From Branchinecta lynchi (taxonomy: Eukaryota > Arthropoda > Branchiopoda > Anostraca > Branchinectidae), in assembly GCA_023053575.1 (NCBI GenBank), contig JAKZAP010000021.1:7478212-7542211 (forward strand): a stretch of 64,000 nucleotides of DNA. Reading direction: 5' to 3'. Below are positions 54,105 through 64,000 of the stretch, piece by piece. Positions within the stretch are counted from its first letter, which is position 1, and every line of letters starts with the position of its first letter. The position numbers and the translations under genes are program-made. Below the pieces are notes generated by a model, which was given only the letters and a program-made list of their open reading frames with translations, made no database searches and was not told where the DNA came from.

Positions 54105-56687
54105 CAGTTGCTTTGCAAAAACGACAATTACCGAATTTGGCTTTTAAAAGTCATCCCAAAAGAACAAGAGCTACGAACTCATATGGCACTTGTTACGAGT
54201 AGGCAGTACAAGAAAGTAGATGAGAACGTGACAAAATACACCCGCCATCCAAAAATGCGGTTCGGAAATAGAAGTAGAATATTTTGTTTCACTCACTTCT
54301 GAGCAGTTCCGGCATCGTGTCGATTATCAAATGCACATGACTGCTCAAACTTCCAAGTTTCAGCCTAATAAATCCACTCGTTTGATCCCTAGACGTGCTA
54401 CAATATTTCCGGTACTCCCTCCATCTCCCCCTACCGTGGCCAAATCTGGTTCGGACTAAAAAAAATGGATCATCTAAAGTATCTTCTTTTATACCACCTA
54501 TCAAGTTTCGGTCGAATCTGAGCATTTTTGGAAAATTCTGGTACCCCCTCCCCCCACCAACGTTGTCGGATCCGGATCCTGGCCCAAAATATGTCATCTA
54601 GGGTATATGCTCTCTCTAAGTTCTATGTGTCATTTACACTGATGCACTGGTTTGACTCCTATGCAAGCCTCAAAGTTTCCGGCAATCTCCATCCAATTCC
54701 CCCCACTGTGGCCGAACAGGACTTGAAAAAATAAACGTCATATCTCTTAATTCCCTGTTCCTGTCCATCAAGTTTCACTGAAATTGGAGCATAGCCTATC
54801 TTCAAGTTTCCAGTACCCCCCCCCCCCACCTTGGCCGCATCCGGCACGGATGCCAACTAACAAATCTGGGCCGCATAAACTCGGCACTGTCGAACTTGCA
54901 TCTCATTCGGTCCATTCGTTTGGTTTTTGTGCATGTCAAAAGTCCCCCCCCCCCCCAATTCCCCCAACCGTGGTCGCATTTTGTTCGAACGCATCTTTTA
55001 CATGTCGAGGCCATCGATTCTTATCACCCATTTGTTCGACCCTAGTTGGTCGTATCCTAGTTTAAATAAATAAGTCAATTAAGTGGGGTCGCTAATATGC
55101 CTGCAAAGTTTCATTGTCTTAGTACTTCTGGAACTATTCTAACCCCCGACTACCGGTATTGCAGGAAACCCACTCTACCCCCCCCCCCCTCCACAGAGCC
55201 CCGAAACCATCTTGCTCCGTCAAATTCGGATCTAGGCCTAATGCTTGTTCTCTCCATTAAATTCCGTCCCAATCCCTCTGCTTTAAGCGTTTCTTGGGTT
55301 TTCCGGCCCCCCCCCCATCCCCACAGGTATAACCCGACCCGACCCGGACTTAACACTGAACATCCGAGGCGATAGCTCATTCCACCAGACAAGTTTCATT
55401 CAAATCCGATAACCCGTTCAAAAGTTATACACGCCACTAGATTCCGGACTCCCCATCCATCCACTCCCCCCACGACGGTCGGATCGGAGAAACGGCTGTT
55501 CTCAAGTGAACCTGTTCGGGTCCCTGACATACCTGCCAAGTTTCATCGCCCTAACACATCAGGAAGTATGCCGAACTCGCGGGATCGCTAGAAATCCGGA
55601 CCCCCCCCCCCCCCCCAGAGTGCCCGGATCTGGTCCGCTTATATCAATGACATATCTAGGACTTGTGCTTGTTCTTCCCACCAAGTTTCATCCCCATCCC
55701 TCCACTCTAAGCGTTTCTCAAGATTTCCGGTTCCCTCCTCCAACTCCCCCCGGTGGCATCGGATCCGGTCCGGATTTATGGTGGGACGTCTAAGACACAA
55801 GGTCATCCTAAACATAAAATTTCATCAATATCCGATCACTCGTTCGCAAGATATAAATGCCTCAAATTTTGGCTTCCCCCTCCCTCCACTCCCCCTCCAA
55901 GATGGTCGGATCGGGGAAATGACTATTTCCTATTTAATCTGGTCGGGTCCCTGACATGCCTGCCGATTTTCAGCGTCCCAGCACATCAGGAAGCACCACA
56001 CTCGCTGGATCACTAGAAATTCGGACTTCTCTCCCCCCCCCCCCCCAACTCCCCCAAAGTGAGCGGATCCATTCCGGTTATATCCGTCACATATCTAGGA
56101 CTTCTGCTTGTTCTTTCCACCAATAGTAGGAGAAAAATAAGTTTTGACCAGGAAAAAATTGGTACAGAAATGGTTTCTTCACCATCCGGACCGGAAAAAA
56201 ATGCTTAACAACATATCAAAAATCTAAATCTCTAGCTCGATGCGAAATTGTTTTTTTTAATGTTTTTTTTATTTATTTTCTCAAAAACCGGGAAAAAAAT
56301 TAAAAACGTAAACTATAATGTTTTACACATCGTTTTAGATCAGCTTTTGGCTCTGAATTCATTTCTGATACTCATTTCGTTACCTGACCAAAAGAAAAAT
56401 ATTTATCAGCAAAAAAAAAAAAAAATGGGGAAAAAAACTGTGTCTTTGGGAAAAAAAACTCTTACCAGCGTTGTAGTCTATTTGGCTATGTAAACGAAAG
56501 GCTTAGAAAAAAAAAAAAAAGACTAAACAACAATAAACAGGAATGACGAAACACCTCAGCGCCAAACACCATGAGACAAGGTAGGTTCTAACTTAATGTG
56601 TTCAGAGAAAAGCTTTTATCTTATTTTTCAAATATATAAAAATTGCACATCATCAAAATATAGGAACTAGATTTTTCATCATCACAG

Positions 56688-57908
56688 TTAACTGTTATTC
56701 TTCTTCACTAAGTTCTTCTCTTGAAACTTCGAATTGTTGCACGAGCTTCCCTTACAGGTACGGCAGGCTATAGTACACTCAAGTCCGTTTTTCTTACAGG
56801 TACACTTTTCACTATCACAGCCGTCAATACGACACGAGCATTTAATAATTTTCAGCAGCTGAGACGGAGCGGCAGGGAGATCTGTTTTTATTGGCGCAAA
56901 AACTTCGTTATCCTGCAGTTTCCATCCCAGGCGTAAAGGGTCTACTGGGTTCCCGAGCGAGATTTGAACTTGGCAGTAGACACGTAGCGAGTGGTACTTC
57001 GCTGCTGCCTGAGTCGGTGGCAGTTCTTGTGGATGCACGAAAGTGGTGGCAGTGCTCACTTTTCTGTGAAAGATTAGCTTTCTGGCAGTGTCCAGGTTCG
57101 AAACATCAGGGCAACCGTACAGTATCAACAATGCTCGCTCTCCTGCTGCCACAATATCGTCAAGCGATGCGAGCTTGTCGCCAAATATAGCAGCGCTGTC
57201 CCTGAAACTCTTGTTGGAAAGTAGCAGCTGAACGGCTTTGCCCTTTCCTATTCCGTAAAGGTGAGAGGTTGTGTCACAACCCAGCACGGCATGACAGAAC
57301 GGTATCAGATTGCTGACATCTGTTCCTAGCTTCTGCTTCATCTCACTAATATCCCAAGCTGAACTAGTACCACCAAACTTAGCTTCAGGTGAGAAATATA
57401 AACGCCCGGAACGCGAATCTGATCGACTGATCAGAAGAACCAAGATGTCAGTATCATCAGCAACCACGATTGTGTCTGTAAGACTAGCAGCTTCTACGGC
57501 TTTTTCTACAATCAGAACGTCGGCGTCTCCTTCCGAGTGGAAAATTCGGAAACCAGCGGCTTCCAAATGGTTGCCGAGCAGCTTCAGGAAACGTCCTTTG
57601 TTTGTCTTACATGAAAGAAACTCTTCTTTCTTCATGCAGAGGGTCATCTCTTCGGTGAAAAAGACTTGGCGGCCAACCATCCTTGCTCGACGTAAATGGG
57701 TAGCATCTTTGATTGCTGGACCACCTTCATATCCGTCAAACACAACGATCGCACTAGGGTACCTTGCTTGTACGTAATGGACGTATGAAGCAAAGATGAC
57801 CTTGAAGGTTGACCCTACCTTCCATGGAACTCGATGTAGAAGAGAACCACCATCCAAGACGATGTTACACGCAGAAGCAGGTCTTGAGGGTGACTGAGAA
57901 TCCCGCAA
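56688..57908 (-). CDS. FEN1/XPG-like nuclease with C-terminal CXC cluster
   Basis: 406 codons as listed from a TTG; the true start lies upstream in the other frame. FEN1-family signature in order: LDGGSLL with Asp19; VVFDGYEGG with Asp58; SEGDADVLI with Glu126, Asp128, Asp130; ADDTDILV with Asp151, Asp152, Asp154; GCDTT with Asp212; then the helix-hairpin-like GIGKGKAVQLL at 219-229. All metal-binding acidic positions expected of a flap-nuclease fold appear present. Residues 357-390 are a nine-cysteine cluster, C-x-C-x4-C-x4-C-x-C-x6-C-x3-C-x2-C-x4-C, close to the Tesmin/TSO1 CXC pattern that binds DNA. Family members I know of are multi-copy in invertebrates and fused to the region encoded just upstream. 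Role is inferred to be in transposition or processing of DNA ends. Confidence 0.8.
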   Translation of the reverse strand: MRDSQSPSRPASACNIVLDGGSLLHRVPWKVGSTFKVIFASYVHYVQARYPSAIVVFDGYEGGPAIKDATHLRRARMVGRQVFFTEEMTLCMKKEEFLSCKTNKGRFLKLLGNHLEAAGFRIFHSEGDADVLIVEKAVEAASLTDTIVVADDTDILVLLISRSDSRSGRLYFSPEAKFGGTSSAWDISEMKQKLGTDVSNLIPFCHAVLGCDTTSHLYGIGKGKAVQLLLSNKSFRDSAAIFGDKLASLDDIVAAGERALLILYGCPDVSNLDTARKLIFHRKVSTATTFVHPQELPPTQAAAKYHSLRVYCQVQISLGNPVDPLRLGWKLQDNEVFAPIKTDLPAAPSQLLKIIKCSCRIDGCDSEKCTCKKNGLECTIACRTCKGSSCNNSKFQEKNLVKKNNS

Positions 57909-58999
57909 GCCTGAAAGATCGCTTTTGCAAGCTCTGGCTTATTTGCTTTTTTCAAAAGGCCATCGCTTTCGAAAAGAGAAGGAGGAATCGTACAAAGTTC
58001 GTACTTGAAGTATTCTTCTCGGAGGTCAGTTCGTTGGGCTACTATTATAAACCGCTGGAAAAGGAGCGCCGGATCTATGTGCGCTACCACAGAGGACCCC
58101 GCCTTTTTGGCATTCATTAGGGTCACTTGGTCTTTTTTCTTGAAGACTTGCTCCTTCAAGGTTTTTCCCGTCATCTTACTTAGAATCAACTTTCCAGCCA
58201 CATCGGCCTCGTCAACATTAACATGTTGGGAAGAAGTTATGCCGTTGGCAATGTTTCTAAGCTGATTGTCACCTCTGAACGGAGAAGATTCTCCGAAGTA
58301 TCCGACGAGCTTCTGGGTATCGTCGAAGTCACGCTCCTTTCTACTAGAACTCATGTCGCGGTGCTGCTCACTTGTCGAGTAACCAATTTTTGTCAAATTT
58401 TGCATCAAGAGGTTGATCTCCAGGCATGCTGGTCTTGACAGAACCCAAATGGCTCTCTGCTGTTCTGTCATCCCACCTCCAGTTGTAAGACCGCCCGATG
58501 TTTTCAGACTTCTCATATACTCCTGCTCGATGACAAGATCTGCCGAGAGCCCAGCCCAGCGTCGCTCTGATCTTCCAATGGTGTGACCTCCCTGTTCAAA
58601 TGCTTCGAAGATTGGTGGGTGACTAGTTTGAAGCTTAGCCATCTCTTGCTGGTATATCCAGACCGACTTGACATAGAGGTTATGTCCAGATGCTGCTAGA
58701 AACGGAAGCATCTCTACTGCAGATTGTAGGTGCAAATCCCACAGGCCTAGTCTCTCGGCACGTATGAACTTAAGCAGTATCCCAACCATGTCAAGATACT
58801 GAAACCAGAGCTTCGCAGTTCTCTGAGTCAGCAGGTCTTGGCGTCTCTGCTTGAGAAAGTTTTCAAGTTGCTTGATAGGTGGCTCTACAAGGCTCAGCAG
58901 ACTGAAGCAACTTTGAAAAGAGTGTAAGATCAAGGCATGGTGTAACAGAAAGTGAATATCAGAAGGGACTTTCCAGCTGGTTGAAAATGCCGTCACCAA
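57815..58999 (-). CDS. upstream conserved region of the same transposon protein
   Basis: 394 codons as listed from a TTG, but the frame is open further upstream to an A-run at about 59,114-59,132, adding a His/Glu/Phe-rich coding-like stretch; a true start or splice site is not visible. The sequence (LHHALILHSFQ; KLWFQYLDMVG; AERLGLWDLHL; GHTIGRSERRWAG; SLKTSGGLTTGGG) resembles the N-terminal part of the invertebrate proteins that carry the FEN1-like domain. I cannot name catalytic residues or confirm a DDE transposase. Its last ~30 residues (after FQACG) are out of frame, so the protein should pass into the 56,688-57,908 frame by -1. No canonical slippery heptamer lies in the overlap (57,815-57,908 and just before), so a one-base indel is the simplest explanation. 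Confidence 0.65.
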   Translation of the reverse strand: MVTAFSTSWKVPSDIHFLLHHALILHSFQSCFSLLSLVEPPIKQLENFLKQRRQDLLTQRTAKLWFQYLDMVGILLKFIRAERLGLWDLHLQSAVEMLPFLAASGHNLYVKSVWIYQQEMAKLQTSHPPIFEAFEQGGHTIGRSERRWAGLSADLVIEQEYMRSLKTSGGLTTGGGMTEQQRAIWVLSRPACLEINLLMQNLTKIGYSTSEQHRDMSSSRKERDFDDTQKLVGYFGESSPFRGDNQLRNIANGITSSQHVNVDEADVAGKLILSKMTGKTLKEQVFKKKDQVTLMNAKKAGSSVVAHIDPALLFQRFIIVAQRTDLREEYFKYELCTIPPSLFESDGLLKKANKPELAKAIFQACGILSHPQDLLLRVTSSWMVVLFYIEFHGR

Positions 59000-59800
59000 T
59001 AAAGGAAAAGAAATGGATTCGGAACGCCGGTAGGCTATTTGTTCAGATGGGGAAAAATGAACCGAAAATTCGTGCTCCTCTTCGAAAAATACCCCGTGAT
59101 CGTGTGTCGCTTGATTTTTTTTTTTTTTTTACTTCATACAAAAACAAAACATAAAAAAGAATTAAATGATTAAACTTGATGTTTCTGTCTAATAAAAGAG
59201 CACAAAAACAATCGTTTCTTAAAAGGGAAACCATCAATAAACTACTTTTCTTTTCACGGTTCCTCATTCTCGGATTCTGGAAATATCTAAAAAATAGGCG
59301 CAAAAAACGTGAAAAAAAGGGAATTTCGCAACGGGATGGAGATTTAGATTTTTGATATGTTGTAGAGCTCTCTTTTCTGAACACAGTGGTGCAAAAATAA
59401 TTTCTGTACCAATTTTTTCCTGGTTCGACCATTTTTTTCCGTATCTTTCCCCTACTACAAGTTTCATCCGGATCCCTTCACTCTAAGTGTTTTCCAAGAT
59501 TTCCGGTTTCCCCCTCCAACTCCCCCCCAATGTCACCGAATCCGGTCTGGATTTAAAATGGAGCGTCTGAGACAAGACTTCCTTCCATATATCAAGTTTC
59601 ATTAAGATCCGATTACCCGTTCGTAAGCTAAAAACATTTAAGTTTTCCTAATTTTTCCGGATTCCCCCTCCCTCCACTCCTCTTCAGATGGTCGGATCAG
59701 GGAAGCAAGTTTTTCTTATTTAATCTGGTCCAGTCCCTGATATGCCTGCCAAATTTCATCGTCCTAGCTTATCTGGAAGTGCCCGAACTAGCAAAACCGG

Positions 59801-60520
59801 GACCGGACCGGTTTGTCGGGGTCGGTCGACTCGTTGGCACATCCGGTTCTTTTTAAACGCAAGAAATCAAATTCTGCAAACTTTAGTCAGGAAACACACA
59901 GAAGAAATCGAGTTCTGTATGCTTTTGTCGGGACTCGCTATTCTCGTCGGCACATCGGGTTCTTTTTATACAGAGGAAATTCAGAAGAATTGAAATTGTT
60001 TTGCTTTTGTCGGGCGTCGGTCGACTCGTCGGCAGATCGGGTTCTTTATACGTAAGAAATCAAATTCTGCAAACATTTGTCGGGCGTACCCGCGAAGTTC
60101 CAGTCTCGTAGACACATCAGGTTATTTTTACACGTAAGAAATCAAGTTCAGTAAACGTTTATCGTGCGTATCCCGGAAGTTTAAGTTCAGTCAGGCGTCG
60201 GCAAAACACAAGAGAAATCGAATTCTGAATGCTTTTGTCGGCGTCAGTATTCTTGTCAGCAGATCGGATTACTTTTGTACGTAAGAAGTCAAATTCTGCA
60301 AACCTTTGTCGGGCGCACCCGGAAAGTTTAAGTCTCGTCGGCAGATCGGGATTTTGTTCGACGTAATAAACCAAATTCCGTAAACTTTTGTCGGGTCAAT
60401 CCCGAAAGTTTATGTCTCATTTGAAAATCGAGACTTTCCTACACACAAGGAATCAAACGAGTGAAACGACTGCAAAGTTTTGTCGGGCGAAGACCGAAAG
60501 TTGAAGTTTCGTCGGTTCAT
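59801..60520 (+). repeat. GTCGGGCG tandem repeat
   Basis: Seven or more diverged units of roughly 90-100 bp: AAGAAATCAAATTCTGCAAA, CTTTTGTCGGGCGTA, CCCGGAAAGTTTAAGTCTCG, TCGGCAGATCGGGTTCTTTT. Short frames follow the repeat and are not genes. Confidence 0.75.
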
Positions 60521-61284
60521 TCGGCTCTTTTGCAACTACTTCTTTCGCTGTAAATTTAGAACAATTACACTTTGTGCCTACTTTTACTGTGAATGGCCAC
60601 TACTTTTTCGGCGGTAAGATCTGTGATTTCACAGGTAGCTTACTTTTATTTGGATCGCAAAAAGGCTCCCTGCTCATCAGCGTTTTCCTAGTATTCTCTA
60701 TTTAGAACAACCGGGTTTCATTTAGTTGGCGTTTTAGGACTGAAATTCTTGGGGTTGAAACACATTAAAGCTAGAAGCTTCGCTTATTAGTGAAAGAGCC
60801 AAATTTGTGAGTTTAAGTATACGAATTCTAATTAAGGAATAATCTCAACTGATGAGTTACAGTTAGTTTGACACAAAATTTTGCCGGCGGCGCATTTCGT
60901 ACTATTCTCTATCTGGAAGAACGGTGTCATTTAATAGAACGTTTTAGGAAAACTAGAACTTGTATAGTAGATATAGCAAAACTTTCCGAGAAAGGGAGAT
61001 TACAAAATTTTCGCATGCGGCGCTTAGTTTAACTTGTTCTAGGTATACTCGTTGGAAGCTTAGATTTTTAGTGAAATAAAACTGAAATGAAAATCAGATT
61101 ATGTGAATTTAAATATACAACATTAGCCATTAGCCTAAAGGAATAATTTCAACCGATTCATTACAGCTAGTTTTATGGTTATATTCTGTGTTGGCGGGAA
61201 ATGTACGCCGTTGTTTTGTCGGCAAAGTTTTTATTCCGTCGGCGCAAACGGGACGTCCCCCCCCCCCCAAGTTAAAGGCTAGTA
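60521..61284. repeat. diverged two-unit repeat, otherwise unassigned
   Basis: ATTCTCTATTTAGAACAACC / ATTCTCTATCTGGAAGAACG, GTCATTTAATAGAACGTTTT / TTCATTTAGTTGGCGTTTTA and AAGGAATAATYTCAAC / GTTACAGTTAG blocks occur twice about 210-310 bp apart. Poly-C at 61,259-61,268. Confidence 0.45.
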
Positions 61285-61320
61285 ACGCCCCTACAGATAC
61301 CATGGTATCTGCAAAAACGC
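61285..61320. repeat. single CAGATACCATGGTATCTG palindrome
   Basis: A perfect 18-base palindrome followed by CAAAAACGCAA, identical to the motif at 48,475-48,505. Confidence 0.7.
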
Positions 61321-61929
61321 AAACTAAACTAATATCATTTGTTTCAGCAGGGTGGAAGGAATAATCTAACACTTCCAGGGCTCATTCTCATCTCTCTAGC
61401 CGAAGTTCGTTGCCGCTCGATGACTGGAGAACCTTCAAAAGTTAAGAAAGAGCGAGTGGGCGACACCCCCTTATTATCTCCGACATGAAAACAATTAGTG
61501 GATTATTTAAAACAAGGAAAGGCTTTCCAGGTTAACACTTAGAACTTCTTCAACAAACAAACTTCTTCACAGTAAAACAAGAGATACAAGCTTATATGAC
61601 TCTTGTCACGGAAGATTGTACAAGGAAGTAAATAAGGACGCCATACCCCCTGAAATGGGATCTGTTATTATAGTATCAAGTTTCCTTTGAGTCAAATCGG
61701 TATTTCCAGAAAATATCCTAGTATCCGAAAGGAGTTGACGTATTTTGTTCGAACTCGGTAAGTGGGCCAAATTTAAGGTCAGAACCATAGATTGGGCCCC
61801 CGTAGCAGTTTCTTACCGGTCAAGTAGTTCACCCCGGTATACCGGAAATAGGCTACATTAGAAGTAAAAGCTGTATTTGAAGCTGCATTAAGGTTCGATA
61901 CAGGAATATGAAGACAAGATGAATACGTT
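61321..61929. repeat. decayed FB-family start and unassigned sequence
   Basis: At 61,578 ACAAGAGATACAAGCTTATA, then TGACTCTTGTCACGG and TGTACAAGGAAGTA resemble the FB-family start (ACAAGAGCTACGAGCTCATA ... TACAAGAAAGTAGATGA). The rest shows nothing. Confidence 0.45.
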
Positions 61930-62520
61930 TTTGAATAAAAAATTTCTCGCCGGACTTCACTCGGAATCCGGAAAACGCGAAAACTCGTAAGAGTAAAAGT
62001 TTCACTAGAAAAGTCGATTGATGATTCGACGTTGGTCGATTACAGCGTCAATATAGAAGGTGCATATCTAAACTTCTTCTCCACGTCGAACAAGTAGACT
62101 GACCGGAATCCGGCGCAAAGCGTAAACAGGTAAAAGTTTATTTTTTTCTGAAGTCGACGGGAACATGCATATGGAGACAAGAATACATGCTGTATCCGAA
62201 GCTGTGTCTTCCGAACCCTGGATAGTCATTTTGACCGGAAATACTATAGAAGTAAAAAAAAATTCTGAACTCGATCAGAGGGTCAACAAAGCGGTAAGAA
62301 AATATGCTGAATCAAAATATGAACTTTATTTTTCGCTGGAAAAATAGTTCGACCGGAGCCCGTCCGAAGCCGGAAGTTTAGACGACGTAAAATAAAGTTC
62401 TGATGTTGATAAAACCGAGGATAAAACTTATCGGAAAACAGTGGTGTACTAAAAAAGACACGATGAATCGCCTCGGATGGGTACCCCGGCCGGAATCTGG
62501 TCAAAAACAGACATTTTAAA
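61930..62520 (+). repeat. diverged GGATCC satellite units
   Basis: Repeated CGGAATCCGG-type cores (61,965; 62,105; 62,350; 62,490) at irregular ~135-245 base spacing with GTAAAAGTTT after each. Old copies; no 5' or 3' module seen. Confidence 0.45.
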
Positions 62521-62734
62521 TAAACCTAACTACCTGATGTGTCTGGAACTGGGAAGTATTACTTAGTGGGTCTAGTTAAGTGCTCTGTTAAGATGGTATC
62601 AATGTTTAGGAGTTCGGCAAAAACACACATATGCAAGATTACTAAAATATCAATAAACATTGCCCTATGAGATTCCATCGAAACCTCGAAACCTGTGTTT
62701 TTGCCCCACGGTTGGTCACCAAGAACAAGGGTGT

Positions 62735-62850
62735 TCGAGTTACTTCAGGATACTTTGGGTTACTCAGGGGTACTTTGGGTTATTTTTGGTTACACTGGGT
62801 TACTTTGGGTTACTTTGACATACTTTTGGGTTACTTTCCAGGGTGTACGA
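62735..62850 (+). repeat. GGTTACTTT minisatellite
   Basis: About eleven imperfect copies of a 9-12 base unit (TACTTTGGGTTACTTTGACA). A 113-codon frame crosses it and is not a gene. Confidence 0.8.
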
Positions 62851-63438
62851 AGTTACTTTTGGTGACCAACTCTGGTTCTTGCCGTTCTTTACAAGCTAAA
62901 GCACAGCACCTGATAAACTCCAAAATTGAGAAAACAAATTTAAAAGGCACTGTAATCCCCTCCCCCATCTTTTTCGCCTTTCTTTGCCAAAGCCAATTAC
63001 TGAAATGACATGCAGTCTGGAACATTATGAATCTAATAGAGCAACTGCAAAAAAAAATACCTACTATCCAACCGGGACCATTCTTATCCAGGATTACCGG
63101 ATAAGAATCGTCTTCCATCAAAACTGATCACCCGGATTTAATTAGTAATACGGCCACGAGATGACCGGATTCATCAATAATTTCCGGGGAAGGCGCGACG
63201 GTCGCATCTGCTCCGGGCAGATATGAGACTTTAGGCGGCAACGGGAGAACAGCAGGTAGAAGAATTAGGGGAAATGATGAAATAGCGGAACTGGAAGGAT
63301 AATGGACGGATTTTCTGAGAGGTATTGCCGGCTTCGTACGTACGGAACAAGGCGTTTCCCACTCATGGTTTGAGTGTGCAGAAAGTTCCCGGTGACGGCA
63401 TCAGTTGCTACGTGTTAAAACATCAAAATTAGCATGTT
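62851..63438. other. nothing recognised
   Basis: No gene or repeat seen. Confidence 0.4.
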
Positions 63439-63800
63439 AGAAGCGGGATCGCATAATTCATGACCCGCACTGTCAGCGGCCGATACCGGGAAAGGGTATA
63501 CGCCAGGTGCCTGGGGTGGATAACCCCTCGGTACGTAAGCATATCTTATCAGACGGGTTATAAAATTAAAAACTTTATGTATTTTTCTATCACGCCATAA
63601 AACAAAACAAGAAATGGCACAAAACAGAATAAGCGGGAAGAACATCAGAAGCGGGATCGCGTAATTCATGACCGACACTGTATCCGGTCGATGCCGGGAA
63701 AGGGTATACGCCAGGTGCCTGGGGTGGATAACCCCTCGGTACGTAAGCATATCATCGCTGATGGGTTATAAAATTAACAACTTTATGTATTTTCTATCCC
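63439..63800 (+). repeat. two-copy tandem duplication, 208-bp unit
   Basis: AAGCGGGATCGC starts at 63,441 and 63,649. Both units share GGGAAAGGGTATACGCCAGG, TGCCTGGGGTGGATAACCCC and TCGGTACGTAAGCATATC, and end in TTTATGTATTTTTCTATC. The long minus-strand frame (63,415-63,750) contains the same peptide twice and is a by-product. Confidence 0.8.
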
Positions 63801-63845
63801 GCTAATAAAAAAAAAAATGGAACAAACACAAAAACTTAGTCAAAC

Positions 63846-64000
63846 AAGAGCTAGAACCTCATATGGCACTTGCAAGGCTGGTTCACGGGATAAAATATAG
63901 AATCTGCCTTTTCGTGGGTTTGTTTTTATCACTTATGAGCAAAACTCTTTGAGATACGAATAATCGTGGACCCTTGGAAATCACGAGGACGTATCGTTTG
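63846..64000 (+). mobile_element. FB-family type B start, cut by window end
   Basis: ACAAGAGCTAGAACCTCATA, TGGCACTTGCAAGGCTGG, AATCACGAGGACGTATCGTT: the reverse complement of 38,340-38,497. The element continues beyond the window. Confidence 0.6.

Larger units (their letters stand above)
56124..59457 (-). mobile_element. 3.3-kb DNA transposon with FEN1-like gene (Academ-like)
   Basis: The ends TAGTAGGAGAAAAATA and (reverse complement) TAGTAGGGGAAAGATA are inverted. After an ~11-base length difference, ACCAGGAAAAAATTGGTACA is identical in both, so the TIR is ~50-60 bp. CAA flanks both sides (56,121-56,123; 59,458-59,460), and the pre-insertion sequence is readable from the other FB copies, proving a 3-bp target duplication. 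It encodes a FEN1/XPG-like nuclease plus CXC cysteine cluster on the minus strand. As I recall, the Academ superfamily combines an XPG-type nuclease, a Cys-rich zinc motif and 3-4 bp duplications, so that assignment is likely but not proven. The gene is frame-broken and N-terminally incomplete, so this copy is probably not autonomous. Confidence 0.85.
54105..59800 (+). mobile_element. FB-family element, third copy, split by a DNA transposon
   Basis: 54,159 starts AACAAGAGCTACGAACTCAT; the module order follows the left arm up to 56,120 (CTTCTGCTTGTTCTTTCCAC). The copy resumes at 59,458 (CAAGTTTCATCCGGATCCCT) and fades at about 59,800 (GAAGTGCCCGAACTAGCAAA) before the (GGTC) run and hairpin. 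The intact left-arm equivalent (CCACCAAGTTTCATTCGGAT) is the empty site for the insertion. Confidence 0.8.

Noticed and set aside
57815..57908. Programmed frameshift in the FEN1-transposon gene
   Set aside because: No X XXY YYZ heptamer in the overlap; the usable window runs from a TAA in the second frame to the first frame's stop, and a simple indel is enough.
57815..57908. Intron joining the two transposon frames
   Set aside because: No plausible GT...AG pair of reasonable length that keeps the conserved residues on both sides.
63415..63750. 111-codon frame with hydrophobic segments as a membrane protein
   Set aside because: It contains the 208-bp tandem unit read twice; no independent support.

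Overview
This looks like repeat-dense nuclear DNA from an animal, most likely an invertebrate. I infer that from the mixture of an animal-type non-LTR retrotransposon, a cut-and-paste transposon with a FEN1/XPG-like nuclease gene, many small terminal-inverted-repeat (TIR) elements, several satellite-like families and hammerhead-ribozyme repeats. There are no operons, no ribosome-binding-site spacing and almost no long reading frames. The species cannot be fixed from the sequence. I found no convincing host gene: every reading frame with a recognisable domain belongs to a mobile element.

Layout. 1-14.2 kb holds small dispersed repeats: six-copy MITE family 'GAGCGTG', a CCAGAGC-TIR element, fragments of a satellite family bounded by GGGATCCCAAAAAT, and a tRNA-like sequence. 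14.9-18.3 kb (minus strand) is a nearly complete non-LTR retrotransposon. Its ORF1 has three CCCH zinc knuckles and its ORF2 is an endonuclease plus reverse transcriptase. The two overlap in the -1 frame at a canonical A AAA AAC slippery heptamer. 18.7-21.4 kb is a nest of elements with an outer TIR element showing TA duplications. 22-27 kb holds pogo-like and Harbinger-like MITEs with visible target-site duplications. 29.4-32.9 kb holds a tandem family carrying hammerhead ribozyme motifs, including an apparently exact 618-bp duplication. 33-36 kb has a ~200-bp tandem repeat, retroelement fragments and a LINE 3' end.

37-60 kb is dominated by a large element family (here 'FB family') starting ACAAGAGCTACGAGCTC and ending in a small hairpin TGGCACTTG...CAAGTGCCA. 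Its body is a string of diverged ~135-170 bp modules built on AAGTTTCAT. Two nearly identical 2.98-kb copies face each other at 41.8-44.8 and 45.4-48.4 kb, making a giant palindrome with a 0.55-kb spacer. A third copy (54.1-59.8 kb) is split by a 3,334-bp DNA transposon (56,124-59,457) with TIRs and a 3-bp duplication. That transposon encodes a FEN1-like nuclease with a cysteine-rich CXC cluster, joined out of frame to an upstream conserved region; it fits my recollection of the Academ superfamily. 59.8-64 kb holds further tandem repeats.

The elements relate mainly through nesting, which gives a relative insertion history. The most interesting signals are the hammerhead family with compensatory stem changes, the slippery site in the LINE, and the FEN1/CXC transposon. 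Boundaries of diverged repeats are approximate, because everything was aligned by eye.
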